Notes: generated by a model not told the origin, from the letters alone. A DNA stretch of 64,000 nucleotides from Bhargavaea changchunensis (GCF_042665595.1 NZ_JBHTCT010000011.1:1-64000), one strand, 5' to 3'. Shown: positions 1-8,162, counted from the first letter of the stretch. Translations and numbers: made by a program.

Positions 1-62
1 GGTCCGGGGTGGAAGTGTGGCGACACATGGAGCTGACGGATACTAATCGATCGAGGACTTCT
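1..62 (+). rRNA. 23S ribosomal RNA, 3' end (partial)
   Basis: The first 60 bases match the conserved 3' terminus of Bacillales 23S rRNA, including the segment ACTAATCGATCGAGGACTT. The rest of the gene lies upstream of the window. The exact mature end is uncertain by a few bases. It is followed by a 128-base spacer and the 5S gene in the usual order. Confidence 0.93.
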
Positions 63-134
63 CCTCATGGCACATGAAAGATTCGGTAATACACAATGTC
101 TCGTTTATCCGGTTTTGAAAGAACAAAAAAGTTC

Positions 135-162
135 TTGCCAAATCGACAGGAACTGCTATAAT
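135..162 (+). promoter_or_regulatory. Candidate SigA promoter in the 23S-5S spacer
   Basis: TTGCCA (135-140) and a perfect TATAAT (157-162) are separated by 16 bases. The predicted start near 169 lies about 20 bases before the 5S gene. It would allow the 5S and the 20 tRNA genes to be made independently of the full rRNA operon. This is sequence inference only. Confidence 0.55.
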
Positions 163-190
163 AGTATTTGTCCTTTCAAAAAGAATATGG

Positions 191-306
<116 letters not shown>

Positions 307-345
307 TGGATTTCTTTTATGAGATCTACACGGTTCATTCTGTAT

Positions 346-421
346 GGAGGATTAGCTCAGCTGGGAGAGCATCTGCCTTACAAGCAGAGGGTCGGCGGTT
401 CGAACCCGTCATCCTCCACCA
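346..421 (+). tRNA. tRNA-Val (TAC)
   Basis: A 76-base cloverleaf with acceptor GGAGGAT/ATCCTCC, anticodon TAC in a seven-base loop, T-arm GGTTCGAAC and an encoded CCA. It is the first of 20 tRNAs in the cluster. Confidence 0.96.
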
Positions 422-430
422 TTTCAGAAA

Positions 431-506
431 GCCGGCCTAGCTCAATTGGTAGAGCAACTGAATCGTAATCAGTAGGTTGGGGGTTCAAGTCCTCTGGCCG
501 GCACCA
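431..506 (+). tRNA. tRNA-Thr (CGT)
   Basis: A 76-base cloverleaf with anticodon stem ACTGA/TCAGT and loop ATCGTAA, giving anticodon CGT (reads ACG). CCA is encoded. The remembered B. subtilis gene at this place carries TGT, so the C34 form is notable. Confidence 0.93.
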
Positions 507-514
507 CTTCAGAC

Positions 515-590
515 GAGCCATTAGCTCAGTTGGTAGAGCATCTGACTTTTAATCAGAGGGTCGCAGGTTCGAGCCCTGCATGGCTCACCA
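515..590 (+). tRNA. tRNA-Lys (TTT)
   Basis: A 76-base cloverleaf, acceptor GAGCCAT/ATGGCTC, anticodon TTT, encoded CCA. Confidence 0.96.
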
Positions 591-612
591 CCCTTTATAT
601 ATACCACATCAT

Positions 613-700
613 GCGGGTGTGGCGGAATGGCAGACGCGCTAGATTCAGGTTCTAGTGTCCTTTACCGGACGTGGGGGTTCAAGTCCCTTCACCCGCACCA
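613..700 (+). tRNA. tRNA-Leu (CAG)
   Basis: An 88-base class II tRNA with a long variable arm, acceptor GCGGGTG/CACCCGC, discriminator A and encoded CCA. Anticodon stem CTAGA/TCTAG encloses loop TTCAGGT, giving CAG (reads CTG). The remembered B. subtilis gene at this place has TAG. Confidence 0.93.
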
Positions 701-735
701 GTTTTTATTATCAGTGATTAAAACCACTTATTCAT

Positions 736-810
736 GCGGAAGTAGTTCAGTGGTAGAATACCACCTTGCCAAGGTGGGGGTCGCGGGTTCGAATCCCGTC
801 TTCCGCTCCA
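736..810 (+). tRNA. tRNA-Gly (GCC)
   Basis: A 75-base cloverleaf, acceptor GCGGAAG/CTTCCGC, anticodon GCC, encoded CCA. Confidence 0.95.
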
Positions 811-820
811 TTTTATTTCC

Positions 821-909
821 GCCGGGGTGGCGGAATTGGCAGACGCACAGGACTTAAAATCCTGCGGTAGGTGACTACCGTACCGGTTCGAGACCGGTCC
901 TCGGCACCA
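821..909 (+). tRNA. tRNA-Leu (TAA)
   Basis: An 89-base class II tRNA with long variable arm. Anticodon stem CAGGA/TCCTG holds loop CTTAAAA, giving TAA. Discriminator A and CCA are encoded. Confidence 0.95.
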
Positions 910-926
910 AGTCTTTTTTTATGAAT

Positions 927-1003
<77 letters not shown>

Positions 1004-1011
1004 TTTATCAT

Positions 1012-1088
1012 CGGGAAATAGCTCAGCTTGGTAGAGCACTTGGTTTGGGACCAAGGGGTCGCAGGTTCGAATCCTGTTTTCCCGACCA
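1012..1088 (+). tRNA. tRNA-Pro (TGG)
   Basis: A 77-base cloverleaf, acceptor CGGGAAA/TTTCCCG, anticodon TGG, encoded CCA. Confidence 0.95.
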
Positions 1089-1100
1089 CCCTTATATGTT

Positions 1101-1176
1101 GGGGCCTTAGCTCAGCTGGGAGAGCGCCTGCTTTGCACGCAGGAGGTCAGCGGTTCGATCCCGCTAGGCTCCACCA
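1101..1176 (+). tRNA. tRNA-Ala (TGC)
   Basis: A 76-base cloverleaf beginning GGGGCCT, with anticodon TGC and encoded CCA. Confidence 0.95.
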
Positions 1177-1189
1177 TTTATATTGTTAC

Positions 1190-1263
1190 GGCGGTGTAGC
1201 TCAGCTGGCTAGAGCGTACGGTTCATACCCGTAAGGTCGTGGGTTCGACCCCCTCCACCGCCA
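1190..1263 (+). tRNA. tRNA-Met (CAT), elongator
   Basis: A 74-base cloverleaf with acceptor GGCGGTG/CACCGCC, discriminator A1263 and anticodon CAT. The CCA is not encoded (the next bases are TTG), so it must be added enzymatically. It lacks the C1-A72 mismatch of initiator tRNA and the C4-G69/C5-G68 pairs of tRNA-Ile2, so elongator Met is the best call. Confidence 0.9.
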
Positions 1264-1270
1264 TTGCAAA

Positions 1271-1347
1271 GGACCTTTAGCTCAGTTGGTTAGAGCAGAC
1301 GGCTCATAACCGTCCGGTCGCAGGTTCGAGTCCTGCAAGGTCCACCA
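1271..1347 (+). tRNA. tRNA-Ile2 (CAT, lysidine type)
   Basis: A 77-base cloverleaf with anticodon CAT in loop CTCATAA. The acceptor GGACCTT/AAGGTCC supplies C4-G69 and C5-G68, the pairs known as TilS identity elements in E. coli tRNA-Ile2. It is therefore called the isoleucine tRNA whose C34 becomes lysidine, not a second Met tRNA. CCA is encoded. Confidence 0.82.
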
Positions 1348-1362
1348 TTTATTGGTTCAAAC

Positions 1363-1455
1363 GGAGGAATACCCAAGTCTGGCTGAAGGGGTCGGTCTTG
1401 AAAACCGAGAGGCGGGTAACACCGCGCGGGGGTTCGAATCCCTCTTCCTCCGCCA
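1363..1455 (+). tRNA. tRNA-Ser (TGA)
   Basis: A 93-base class II tRNA with long variable arm, anticodon stem TCGGT/ACCGA and loop CTTGAAA. CCA is encoded. Confidence 0.95.
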
Positions 1456-1524
1456 TCTTTTGTGCCTCTTCAGTCTAGGGCAGCCCTGAACCAGTAAGAA
1501 AGAATGCAACATTTATATTATTAT

Positions 1525-1599
1525 CGCGGAGTGGAGCAGTGGCAGCTCGTCGGGCTCATAACCCGAAGGTCGCAGGTTCGAATCCTGCCTCCGCAACCA
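1525..1599 (+). tRNA. tRNA-fMet (CAT), initiator
   Basis: Acceptor CGCGGAG/CTCCGCA leaves the C1-A72 mismatch diagnostic of initiators, and the anticodon stem has the three G-C pairs GGG/CCC. At 75 bases with CCA it is two bases shorter than the usual 77. The loss is in the D-loop (AGTGGCA, seven bases), but the conserved GG is kept. Confidence 0.94.
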
Positions 1600-1601
1600 A
1601 T

Positions 1602-1677
1602 GGTCCCGTGGTGTAGCGGTTAACATGCCTGCCTGTCACGCAGGAGATCGCGGGTTCGATTCCCGTCGGGACCGCCA
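1602..1677 (+). tRNA. tRNA-Asp (GTC)
   Basis: A 76-base cloverleaf, acceptor GGTCCCG/CGGGACC, anticodon GTC, discriminator G, encoded CCA. Confidence 0.95.
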
Positions 1678-1711
1678 TTTTTACATAATGAACACCTTAT
1701 GATTTTAATTA

Positions 1712-1787
1712 GGCTTGGTAGCTCAGTCGGTAGAGCAAAGGACTGAAAATCCTTGTGTCGGCGGTTCGATTCCGTCCCAAGCCACCA
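1712..1787 (+). tRNA. tRNA-Phe (GAA)
   Basis: A 76-base cloverleaf, acceptor GGCTTGG/CCAAGCC, anticodon GAA, encoded CCA. In the remembered B. subtilis cluster a His tRNA follows; here the next gene is Gly. Confidence 0.95.
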
Positions 1788-1790
1788 TTT

Positions 1791-1864
1791 GCGGATGTAG
1801 TTTAGTGGTAAAACCTCAGCTTCCCAAGCTGAAGTCGAGGGTTCGATTCCCTTCATCCGCTCCA
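1791..1864 (+). tRNA. tRNA-Gly (CCC)
   Basis: A 74-base cloverleaf, acceptor GCGGATG/CATCCGC, stem TCAGC/GCTGA and loop TTCCCAA, giving anticodon CCC (reads GGG). CCA is encoded. The remembered B. subtilis gene here carries TCC. Confidence 0.92.
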
Positions 1865-1872
1865 GCGAAACC

Positions 1873-1949
<77 letters not shown>

Positions 1950-1954
1950 TGTAT

Positions 1955-2029
1955 TCCGCAGTAGCTCAGTGGTAGAGCAATCGGCTGTTAACCGATCGGT
2001 CGTAAGTTCGAGTCTTACCTGCGGAGCCA
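1955..2029 (+). tRNA. tRNA-Asn (GTT)
   Basis: A 75-base cloverleaf, acceptor TCCGCAG/CTGCGGA, anticodon GTT, discriminator G, encoded CCA. Confidence 0.95.
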
Positions 2030-2032
2030 TTT

Positions 2033-2123
2033 GGAGAAGTACTCAAGAGGCCGAAGAGGCGCCCCTGCTAAGGGCGTAGGTCGGGTAACCGGCGCGAGGG
2101 TTCAAATCCCTCCTTCTCCGCCA
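2033..2123 (+). tRNA. tRNA-Ser (GCT)
   Basis: A 91-base class II tRNA, acceptor GGAGAAG/CTTCTCC, anticodon GCT, discriminator G, encoded CCA. Confidence 0.95.
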
Positions 2124-2129
2124 CTTATT

Positions 2130-2201
2130 GGCCCCTTGGTCAAGCGGTTAAGACACCGCCCTTTCACGGCGGTAACACGGGTTCGAATCCCGTAGGGGTC
2201 A
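2130..2201 (+). tRNA. tRNA-Glu (TTC)
   Basis: A cloverleaf with acceptor GGCCCCT/AGGGGTC and anticodon TTC. The bases after discriminator A2201 are TCA, so CCA is not encoded. It is the last tRNA and is followed directly by a terminator. Confidence 0.93.
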
Positions 2202-2209
2202 TCAAGAAA

Positions 2210-2248
2210 AAAGCAGCCATCCTATAAATATAGGGTGGCTGCTTTTTT
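2210..2248. terminator. Bidirectional rho-independent terminator
   Basis: A long stem (AGCAGCCATCCTAT against ATAGGGTGGCTGCT) with T-runs on both strands. It ends the rRNA-tRNA transcript and the convergent yteA gene. Confidence 0.9.
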
Positions 2249-2261
2249 GTTTGCGGTTTGC

Positions 2262-3017
2262 TTATTCCCGGTCAAGGTGTTCGCCGGTATAGCTGTCCAC
2301 CGCTTTATCCGGGATGTCTCCGATAGGGGACTCGAGGTCCATGTCATCGAGGCCTTCCTCATACTCATCCATTGTATCCGAGCGCATGAAGCCTTTTACG
2401 CTGCCGGTTTCATCCGTGCTCGCGAACTCTTCATAGGTTTCAGTTGTGCCTTGTTCCATCGGATCCTTGTATAGATCATTATAGTCATCGTGATCGCCGC
2501 TCATATCTGACGGGGTTTCAGATGTACCATATCGGGCGACTTCCTGGAAGCTGTCCTGATAGTCCTCGATGTCGCCTTCCTTGCCGACTTCGAATGAATC
2601 AGGCTGCACGGGTGCGGCCACATCTTCCAATACATCTTCCTCGACGGGGCGGTCATCCGGAATCTCGGTATCCGCATGCTCAATGCAACGATTCGTATAC
2701 GGAATGGCTTCAAGGCGTTCGAACGTGATCTCTTCCCGGCAAATCTCACATATTCCATAATTGCCTTCACGCATCGCTTTCAGCGCTTCCTCGACTTTGT
2801 TGAGCTCGTCTTCTGCATGGTTTTCCAGCGCCTGGTCCCGCTCCCGGTCATACAGTTCCGTTCCCATATCGGCAGGGTGATTGTCCGCAAAGGAAAGTTC
2901 CCCTGAGTCATCCCTCATGCTATCATCACGATCCCGCTCTTCGCTTGTCTGACGGTATTGCTGCTGCATCTCAATCAGCTCACGCTTAAGGATCGTTTTT
3001 TGCTGTTCTGTCAACAT
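2262..3017 (-). CDS. yteA: YteA-family zinc-finger protein (TraR/DksA-type C4 finger)
   Basis: A hydrophilic 251-aa protein. The N-terminal 80 residues look helical and charged. A zinc-finger-like segment follows with C90, C93, C111 and H114 (CxxC-x17-CxxH), as in DksA/TraR proteins and the Bacillus sporulation-associated YteA family. The C-terminal 130 residues are acidic and low in complexity. An upstream GTG (3026) overlaps the Shine-Dalgarno site AAGGAAG, so the ATG at 3017, eight bases after it, is preferred. The molecular role of YteA is not established; DksA relatives act on RNA polymerase, but that is not shown for this branch. It shares its terminator with the tRNA cluster. Confidence 0.82.
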   Translation of the reverse strand: MLTEQQKTILKRELIEMQQQYRQTSEERDRDDSMRDDSGELSFADNHPADMGTELYDRERDQALENHAEDELNKVEEALKAMREGNYGICEICREEITFERLEAIPYTNRCIEHADTEIPDDRPVEEDVLEDVAAPVQPDSFEVGKEGDIEDYQDSFQEVARYGTSETPSDMSGDHDDYNDLYKDPMEQGTTETYEEFASTDETGSVKGFMRSDTMDEYEEGLDDMDLESPIGDIPDKAVDSYTGEHLDRE

Positions 3018-3135
3018 GGCTGTCACTTCCTTATCGTATTAAATGATGGATGGTCTGTATTTCATGAGTACATGAATCCTGCCATTGTCCCTCATCTTTT
3101 CCTTTTTGGCCTGAACGATAAACCTTGGTTCGAAC

Positions 3136-3168
3136 AACAAAAAACCGCCTGCGATAGAGCAGGCGGTT
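3136..3168 (-). terminator. Terminator of menA
   Basis: On the minus strand AACCGCCTGC and GCAGGCGGTT flank a short loop and are followed by TTTTTTG, just after the menA stop codon. Confidence 0.85.
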
Positions 3169-3182
3169 AAACGATTCATGAA

Positions 3183-4097
3183 TCAGTTGATCCAATATCC
3201 GAGAAGGAGGCCGATGCACAGAAGGAAACCGAAAATCGTATTGGTCTGGGCGGTCGCTTTCATGGCCGGCATGACTTTTAGCGGGACGTTCTCTTTCCTG
3301 AAGATTCGGATGGCGCTGATTGGCTTTCCAATGCTCAAGAGGACCAGCAATGCCCAAGGCGTCAAGGTTCCGGTAAGTACCAGGGCGAGAATCCACAGGT
3401 AAGATACCGCGAAAAACAGGAAAAGGATTGTGACCGCATTTTCTCTTCCTGCCAGGATGGCAAGTGTTTTGCGTCCGCCTTCTTTGTCACCTTCAAGATC
3501 GCGGATGTTGTTCGACAACATAATCGCCCCGACGAGGATCATACTCGGTACGGAAAGGGCGATTGCCCATCCGCTTACATGGCCCGTCTGGATGAAATAG
3601 GAGATGAGCACGATTGCCATTCCCATCGTGACACCGGAGAACAGCTCTCCCAGGGGTGTATAGGCAATTGGAAGCGGTCCGCCGGTGTATAGGTATCCGA
3701 TGGCCATGGCTGCGCCACCGACCGCCAGAAGCCACCAGGAAGTGTTTCCGGCGATATAGAGGCCCATCAGTGCGGCGGCCCCGTAAAGCGCCAAAGCAAG
3801 GCCGAGAACAGTAGAGGGACTCACGCCGTTCCGGACGATGGTTCCGCCGATGCCGACGGACTGTTCATTGTCGAGACCGCGTTTGAAATCGTAATATTCG
3901 TTGAACATATTGGTTGCCGCCTGAAGGAACAGGGTGGCAAGCATCATGAGGATGAACAGCGTGATGTCCGGACGGGTTTCTCCGAGCGCGATGATGGTCC
4001 CGAGAAGCACCGGCACAAATGACGCAGTGAGCGTATGTGGACGGGTCAGCTGCCACCAGATGCGCCAGCCTTCGTCAGCTTTTAGTGTTTGCTGCAT
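3183..4097 (-). CDS. menA: 1,4-dihydroxy-2-naphthoate polyprenyltransferase MenA
   Basis: A 304-aa polytopic membrane protein of the UbiA prenyltransferase family. It attaches the polyprenyl chain to 1,4-dihydroxy-2-naphthoate, giving demethylmenaquinone at the membrane. The two prenyl-diphosphate/Mg binding motifs are visible: NEYYDFKRGLD near residues 66-76 and NNIRDLEGDKEGGR near 193-206. About eight hydrophobic segments follow. The start has GGGAGAG seven bases upstream. It is divergent from the menFDHBE operon, which makes its substrate, so context supports MenA over other UbiA enzymes. Confidence 0.95.
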   Translation of the reverse strand: MQQTLKADEGWRIWWQLTRPHTLTASFVPVLLGTIIALGETRPDITLFILMMLATLFLQAATNMFNEYYDFKRGLDNEQSVGIGGTIVRNGVSPSTVLGLALALYGAAALMGLYIAGNTSWWLLAVGGAAMAIGYLYTGGPLPIAYTPLGELFSGVTMGMAIVLISYFIQTGHVSGWAIALSVPSMILVGAIMLSNNIRDLEGDKEGGRKTLAILAGRENAVTILFLFFAVSYLWILALVLTGTLTPWALLVLLSIGKPISAIRIFRKENVPLKVMPAMKATAQTNTIFGFLLCIGLLLGYWIN

Positions 4098-4186
4098 ATG
4101 GTTCTCTCCCTAAAATTCTTTCCGCTCATCATTATAACGGAGAAAATAGGGAAAGGACAGAGAAGCTGCGCGGAATCGCGCGGATG

Positions 4187-4213
4187 TTGGCGAATCGAGC
4201 ATTGTGGTAAAAT
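4187..4213 (+). promoter_or_regulatory. Possible promoter of the men operon
   Basis: TTGGCG (4187-4192) and TAAAAT (4208-4213) are 15 bases apart, a short spacer. It lies 47 bases before the menF ATG in the divergent menA-menF gap. Confidence 0.35.
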
Positions 4214-4259
4214 AAATGTGCAAGGAAAGACTGTAGCGAATAAGTTGGAGGGGTCTTGG

Positions 4260-5645
4260 ATGAAACGGAAAATGACTCCGGATTTAATAGCGGAGACAGG
4301 CCGCATGATGGACGGGCTCCGGTTCTACACGGAGACGGTCGAATCGGGCAGACTGTCACCGCAGGCTTTTTTTGAAGCGGGAGAGACAGAGTTTGCCGGT
4401 CGCCGCTTTTATTGGGAGAACCGGGAAAAGACCCGGAAGATGGCGGGCATCGGGCATGCAGCCCGCCTGACCAGCACAGATGGAGATGCACGCTTCGAAG
4501 ATATCCGTACACAATGGCAGCGTCTCTGTTCCGTCATTGTAAAGGAGGAGGGGGACCAGTCACCGGTGCTGTTCGGCGGGTTCTCATTCGATCCGAAAAA
4601 TCGGCGTGAGTCGGAATGGGATGGCTTCCCGGCCGCCCTTTTCGTGGTTCCGCAGATCCAGCTGGTCGAAAAAGAAGGGCGTTCTTTTGTGTCGATCAAC
4701 CTGATATCCGAGGAAGAGGCCGTGGCATCCGATTTTGACCGGCTGCGGGTGATCCGGGACAGACTCATCCACGAGGCACAGGTGAAGGAGCGGGATCCTG
4801 CCATTAAGCCGGATGTGCTCCGCATTCATGAATATGCCAAGTCGGATTATCTCCGTGCCGTGGAGGGCGTGCGTGATGGAATTTGTGCAGGCGGGCCGGA
4901 GAAGGTTGTCATTGCACGTTCTGTCGGCCTCGATTTCGAGGTCCCGGTCCGTCATTCGGAGGTACTGGAACATCTTGCGGCCGAGCAGCAGGAAAGCTAT
5001 CTGTTCGGCCTGGAGAACAGCGAAAGCTTCTTTTTTGGAGCGACGCCGGAACGTCTCGTGAAAATTGAAGGGGGCAGGAGCCTGACTGCCTGTGTGGCCG
5101 GTTCCATCCGCCGGGGAAAGACCGCGGAGGAAGACAGGATGCTCGGTGAAGGGCTCCTGAAGGATCTGAAAAACCGTGAGGAGCACCAGTTCGTCGTCCG
5201 GATGATCGGCGACGTGTTCCGGAGCTTCTGCAGCGAAGTCCGGATTCCGGCCGGGCCGCGGCTGCTTAAGGTGCGGGATATCCAGCATCTGTTCACCCCC
5301 ATTGAGGGGATGCCGAATTCTGGAACAGACTTGCTGGATCTCGTCCATGCGCTGCATCCGACACCGGCTCTTGGGGGAACGCCCCGCGGTGAGGCGCTCA
5401 GGATGATCCGGGAAAACGAGAAAATGGACAGGGGGTTCTACGGTGCACCGATCGGCTGGATGGACACGGAAGGCGACGGGGAGTTTGCGGTGGCCATCCG
5501 TTCCGGACTGCTTAAGGGCGACCGGGCCCACCTGTATGCCGGGGGCGGCATAGTGGCCGGCTCGGTCCCGGAAGAAGAGTACGAGGAGACATGGGTGAAG
5601 TTCCGTCCGATGATGCGGGCTCTCGGAGGTGTCCTCCATGGATGA
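4260..5645 (+). CDS. menF: Isochorismate synthase MenF
   Basis: A 461-aa chorismate-binding enzyme (anthranilate synthase I/MenF family) that isomerises chorismate to isochorismate, the first committed step of menaquinone synthesis. The C-terminal two thirds hold the family signatures, including ATPERLVK, AGSIRRG, and the HPTPALGGTPR segment near the active site. The open frame extends to 4089, but GGAGGG lies seven bases before the ATG at 4260 and the upstream part runs into the divergent promoter region, so 4260 is chosen. The stop overlaps the menD start by eight bases, indicating translational coupling. Confidence 0.95.
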   Translation: MKRKMTPDLIAETGRMMDGLRFYTETVESGRLSPQAFFEAGETEFAGRRFYWENREKTRKMAGIGHAARLTSTDGDARFEDIRTQWQRLCSVIVKEEGDQSPVLFGGFSFDPKNRRESEWDGFPAALFVVPQIQLVEKEGRSFVSINLISEEEAVASDFDRLRVIRDRLIHEAQVKERDPAIKPDVLRIHEYAKSDYLRAVEGVRDGICAGGPEKVVIARSVGLDFEVPVRHSEVLEHLAAEQQESYLFGLENSESFFFGATPERLVKIEGGRSLTACVAGSIRRGKTAEEDRMLGEGLLKDLKNREEHQFVVRMIGDVFRSFCSEVRIPAGPRLLKVRDIQHLFTPIEGMPNSGTDLLDLVHALHPTPALGGTPRGEALRMIRENEKMDRGFYGAPIGWMDTEGDGEFAVAIRSGLLKGDRAHLYAGGGIVAGSVPEEEYEETWVKFRPMMRALGGVLHG

Positions 5646-7356
5646 GCGGAAGGTGCTGACGTCATATGTACTGAGGATCAGGGAATCCTTGATCCGGGCG
5701 GGTGTCCGCCAAGTGGTCGTGAGTCCCGGTTCCCGCTCGACCCCGCTTGCCTATGCGTTTGCCGAATCGGGAAGTGTCCGAATGCATCTTCAGACCGATG
5801 AGCGCTCCGCGGCATTCTGCGGGCTTGGCATGGCCAAGGCATCCGGTGAGCCGGTCGCCGTTCTGTGCACGTCCGGGACCGCCGCATCCAATTATATGCC
5901 GGCGGTCACCGAGGCCAAGTATGCCCGTGTTCCGCTGATCGTACTGACGGCAGATCGTCCGCATGAACTCCGGGAGGTGGGAGCTCCGCAGGCGATTGAC
6001 CAGCCGGGGCTGTACGGCAGGATGGTCAAGTACAGTGCTGATTTTCCGATCCCGGAAGAGCGGGCGGAATCATTGGAGTATATCGGCCGTCATGTGCAGC
6101 GCGCAGTGTCGATTGCGACGGACGCACCGGCGGGTCCGGTACATCTGAATATTCCTTTCAGGGAACCTCTTCTGATTGAGTTCGGGGCGGAAGATCCCGG
6201 GATCTCTTTCAGGAGCGTACGCAGGGGAACGATGATACCGGATCCGGAAATGGTGCATTGGTTCACAAAAACGGCTGCGGACGCAAAACGCGGCCTGATC
6301 ATTGCCGGTGAACTTCCTCCCGGATTTGACAAAGAGGGTTTCTGGAAGTTCGTCCGTTCCCTCGGCTGGCCTGTGCTGGCCGACCCGCTTTCGGGACTGC
6401 GGAGCAATATTTCCGGGGATGCGGAAGGTCTTTGCATCGATCTGTATGATGCCATTCTGAAAAATGAGAGGTTCAAGAGGGAGATGGCGCCGGACACCGT
6501 GATCCGTTTTGGTCCACAGCCGGTATCCAAACCGCTCACTCAGTTCCTGAACGGAAACCGCCCGGACGTCTATATCGTCGTGGATGAAAGCCCGTCATTC
6601 CGTGATCCTTATCACCTGGCGACAGACCATCTCCAGTGCATGCCGGAAATGCTTCTCGGCATCCGGGCGGAGAATGGCCCTTCCGGGTATGCCTCACTCT
6701 GGTCCGAAGCAAACCGTATTGCAGCCGAGGAAACCAGGCGCTCTGTCCATGAGGGAACCGACGAAGGTGCCATGGCAGGCGTCCTGTTTGCCGAGATGCC
6801 CGACGGCAGTGACCTGTTCGCAAGCTCCAGCATGCCGATCCGGGATGTCGATACGTTCTTCATGAACACGGAGCGGGATATCGGAATTTTTGCCAACCGC
6901 GGCGTAAACGGCATCGACGGGGTCGTATCGACCGCCTTCGGCGTGCAGGCGGCAAGAAAACGGCCGGCTTATCTGCTGATCGGAGATCTTGCGATGCTGC
7001 ACGATATGAACGGACTGATAGCAAGCCGCTTTGACGAAACAGACCTCACCATCCTCGTCATGAACAATGACGGCGGCGGCATTTTCTCGTATCTGCCTCA
7101 GGCGGGAGCCGGGCGGTATTTTGAAGAGTTGTTCGGAACGCCGACCGGGCTGAAATTCAGGAGCCTGGCCGACATGTACGGCTGCCAGTACGACGCGGTG
7201 GAATCAGCCTACGGACTCAGGCAGGCCCTTCTTGAACCAAAACAGACTAATGTCAGGATCATCGAAGCCTTCAGCGACCGCCAGGTGAATCTTAATGAGC
7301 ACCGTAAGCTGTGGCAGGCGGTCGGTGAAAGGCTGGATGCAGAATGGAACCGCTGA
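5638..7356 (+). CDS. menD: SEPHCHC synthase MenD
   Basis: A 572-aa thiamine-diphosphate enzyme that joins 2-oxoglutarate to isochorismate with decarboxylation. Visible family features are SPGSRSTPL near the N-terminus, the DERSAAF segment with the cofactor-activating glutamate region, LCTSGTAASN, and the C-terminal NRGVNGIDGVVS. The start is the ATG at 5638, seven bases after GGAGGT; the GTG at 5629 lies inside that ribosome site. It overlaps menF upstream and menH downstream, so menF-D-H are one coupled transcript. Confidence 0.96.
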   Translation: MDERKVLTSYVLRIRESLIRAGVRQVVVSPGSRSTPLAYAFAESGSVRMHLQTDERSAAFCGLGMAKASGEPVAVLCTSGTAASNYMPAVTEAKYARVPLIVLTADRPHELREVGAPQAIDQPGLYGRMVKYSADFPIPEERAESLEYIGRHVQRAVSIATDAPAGPVHLNIPFREPLLIEFGAEDPGISFRSVRRGTMIPDPEMVHWFTKTAADAKRGLIIAGELPPGFDKEGFWKFVRSLGWPVLADPLSGLRSNISGDAEGLCIDLYDAILKNERFKREMAPDTVIRFGPQPVSKPLTQFLNGNRPDVYIVVDESPSFRDPYHLATDHLQCMPEMLLGIRAENGPSGYASLWSEANRIAAEETRRSVHEGTDEGAMAGVLFAEMPDGSDLFASSSMPIRDVDTFFMNTERDIGIFANRGVNGIDGVVSTAFGVQAARKRPAYLLIGDLAMLHDMNGLIASRFDETDLTILVMNNDGGGIFSYLPQAGAGRYFEELFGTPTGLKFRSLADMYGCQYDAVESAYGLRQALLEPKQTNVRIIEAFSDRQVNLNEHRKLWQAVGERLDAEWNR

Positions 7357-8162
7357 CGGCGATGGTCCGGGGAATCCGGATCAGCTACCGGGAGGCGGGG
7401 GATCCGCACGGAGAGCCTCTTGTCCTGCTGCATGGATTTACTGGAAGTTCATTGTCATGGACCGCATTTGCCGATGAGTTTGGCTCATATCGGCTCATCA
7501 TGCCCGATATGACCGGCCACGGTAATACAGATGCGCCTCTAGGGTCTGACCGCTACACGATGGATGAACAGGTGGCGGACCTGGATGCGCTCTTCACGCA
7601 GCTCGGGCTTGAGCGGTTCAGCCTTCTTGGCTATTCGATGGGAGGGCGTATCGCAATCGGGTTTGCGGCAGCGCATCCTGAGAAAATCAGCCGGCTGATT
7701 CTTGAAAGTACATCACCCGGTTTGCGTACAGAGGACGAACGGAAGTCGCGCCGGGAATCCGACGGGAAGCTTGCCGCTTTCATCGAGCGGGAAGGCATAC
7801 GCGCCTTTACCGGCCGATGGGAGAACATCCCGCTGTTCGCCTCTCAGAAACGGTTACCGGAAGACGTCCGGGATCGTGTCCGGAGCGGCCGCTTAAGTAA
7901 TGATCCTACAGGCCTGGCAGGAAGTCTGAGAGGCATCGGAACGGGAAACCAGCCTTCCTACTGGGATTGCCTGGAGCAATTCGGAATGCCGGTGACACTG
8001 ATCACCGGAGCGCTGGATGAGAAGTACGTGAAAATTGCCGGGGACATGGCCCGGCGGCTGCCGGATGCTCATCATGTTACTGTTCCGGATGCCGGGCACA
8101 CCGTACACGTGGAAAATCCGGCACGCTTTGCTACAATAGTAAAGGAAGCTTTAAAGCCATAG
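7344..8162 (+). CDS. menH: SHCHC synthase MenH (alpha/beta hydrolase)
   Basis: A 272-aa alpha/beta-hydrolase-fold protein that eliminates pyruvate from SEPHCHC to give SHCHC. The nucleophile elbow is GYSMGG; the likely acid and base are in ALDEKY and DAGHTVHVE near the C-terminus, so the triad is complete. HGFTGSS near residue 30 would form the oxyanion-hole loop. It overlaps menD by 13 bases and has only a weak ribosome site of its own, which suggests coupling; an ATG at 7362 is an alternative start. The men context decides MenH over a general hydrolase. Confidence 0.9.
   Translation: MEPLTAMVRGIRISYREAGDPHGEPLVLLHGFTGSSLSWTAFADEFGSYRLIMPDMTGHGNTDAPLGSDRYTMDEQVADLDALFTQLGLERFSLLGYSMGGRIAIGFAAAHPEKISRLILESTSPGLRTEDERKSRRESDGKLAAFIEREGIRAFTGRWENIPLFASQKRLPEDVRDRVRSGRLSNDPTGLAGSLRGIGTGNQPSYWDCLEQFGMPVTLITGALDEKYVKIAGDMARRLPDAHHVTVPDAGHTVHVENPARFATIVKEALKP

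Noticed and set aside
627..857. ORF across tRNA-Leu and tRNA-Gly genes, and similar ORFs at 1028-1234 and 1620-1856
   Set aside because: They lie inside tRNA genes; open frames there follow from tRNA sequence and are common false calls.
1271..1347. Second elongator tRNA-Met
   Set aside because: C4-G69 and C5-G68 pairs and loop CTCATAA fit tRNA-Ile2 with lysidine better.
4584..5639. Large minus-strand ORF (351 aa) antisense to menF, and a similar one at 20928-22352
   Set aside because: They are reverse shadows of GC-rich coding genes (menF and the helicase), with no ribosome site and unlikely composition.
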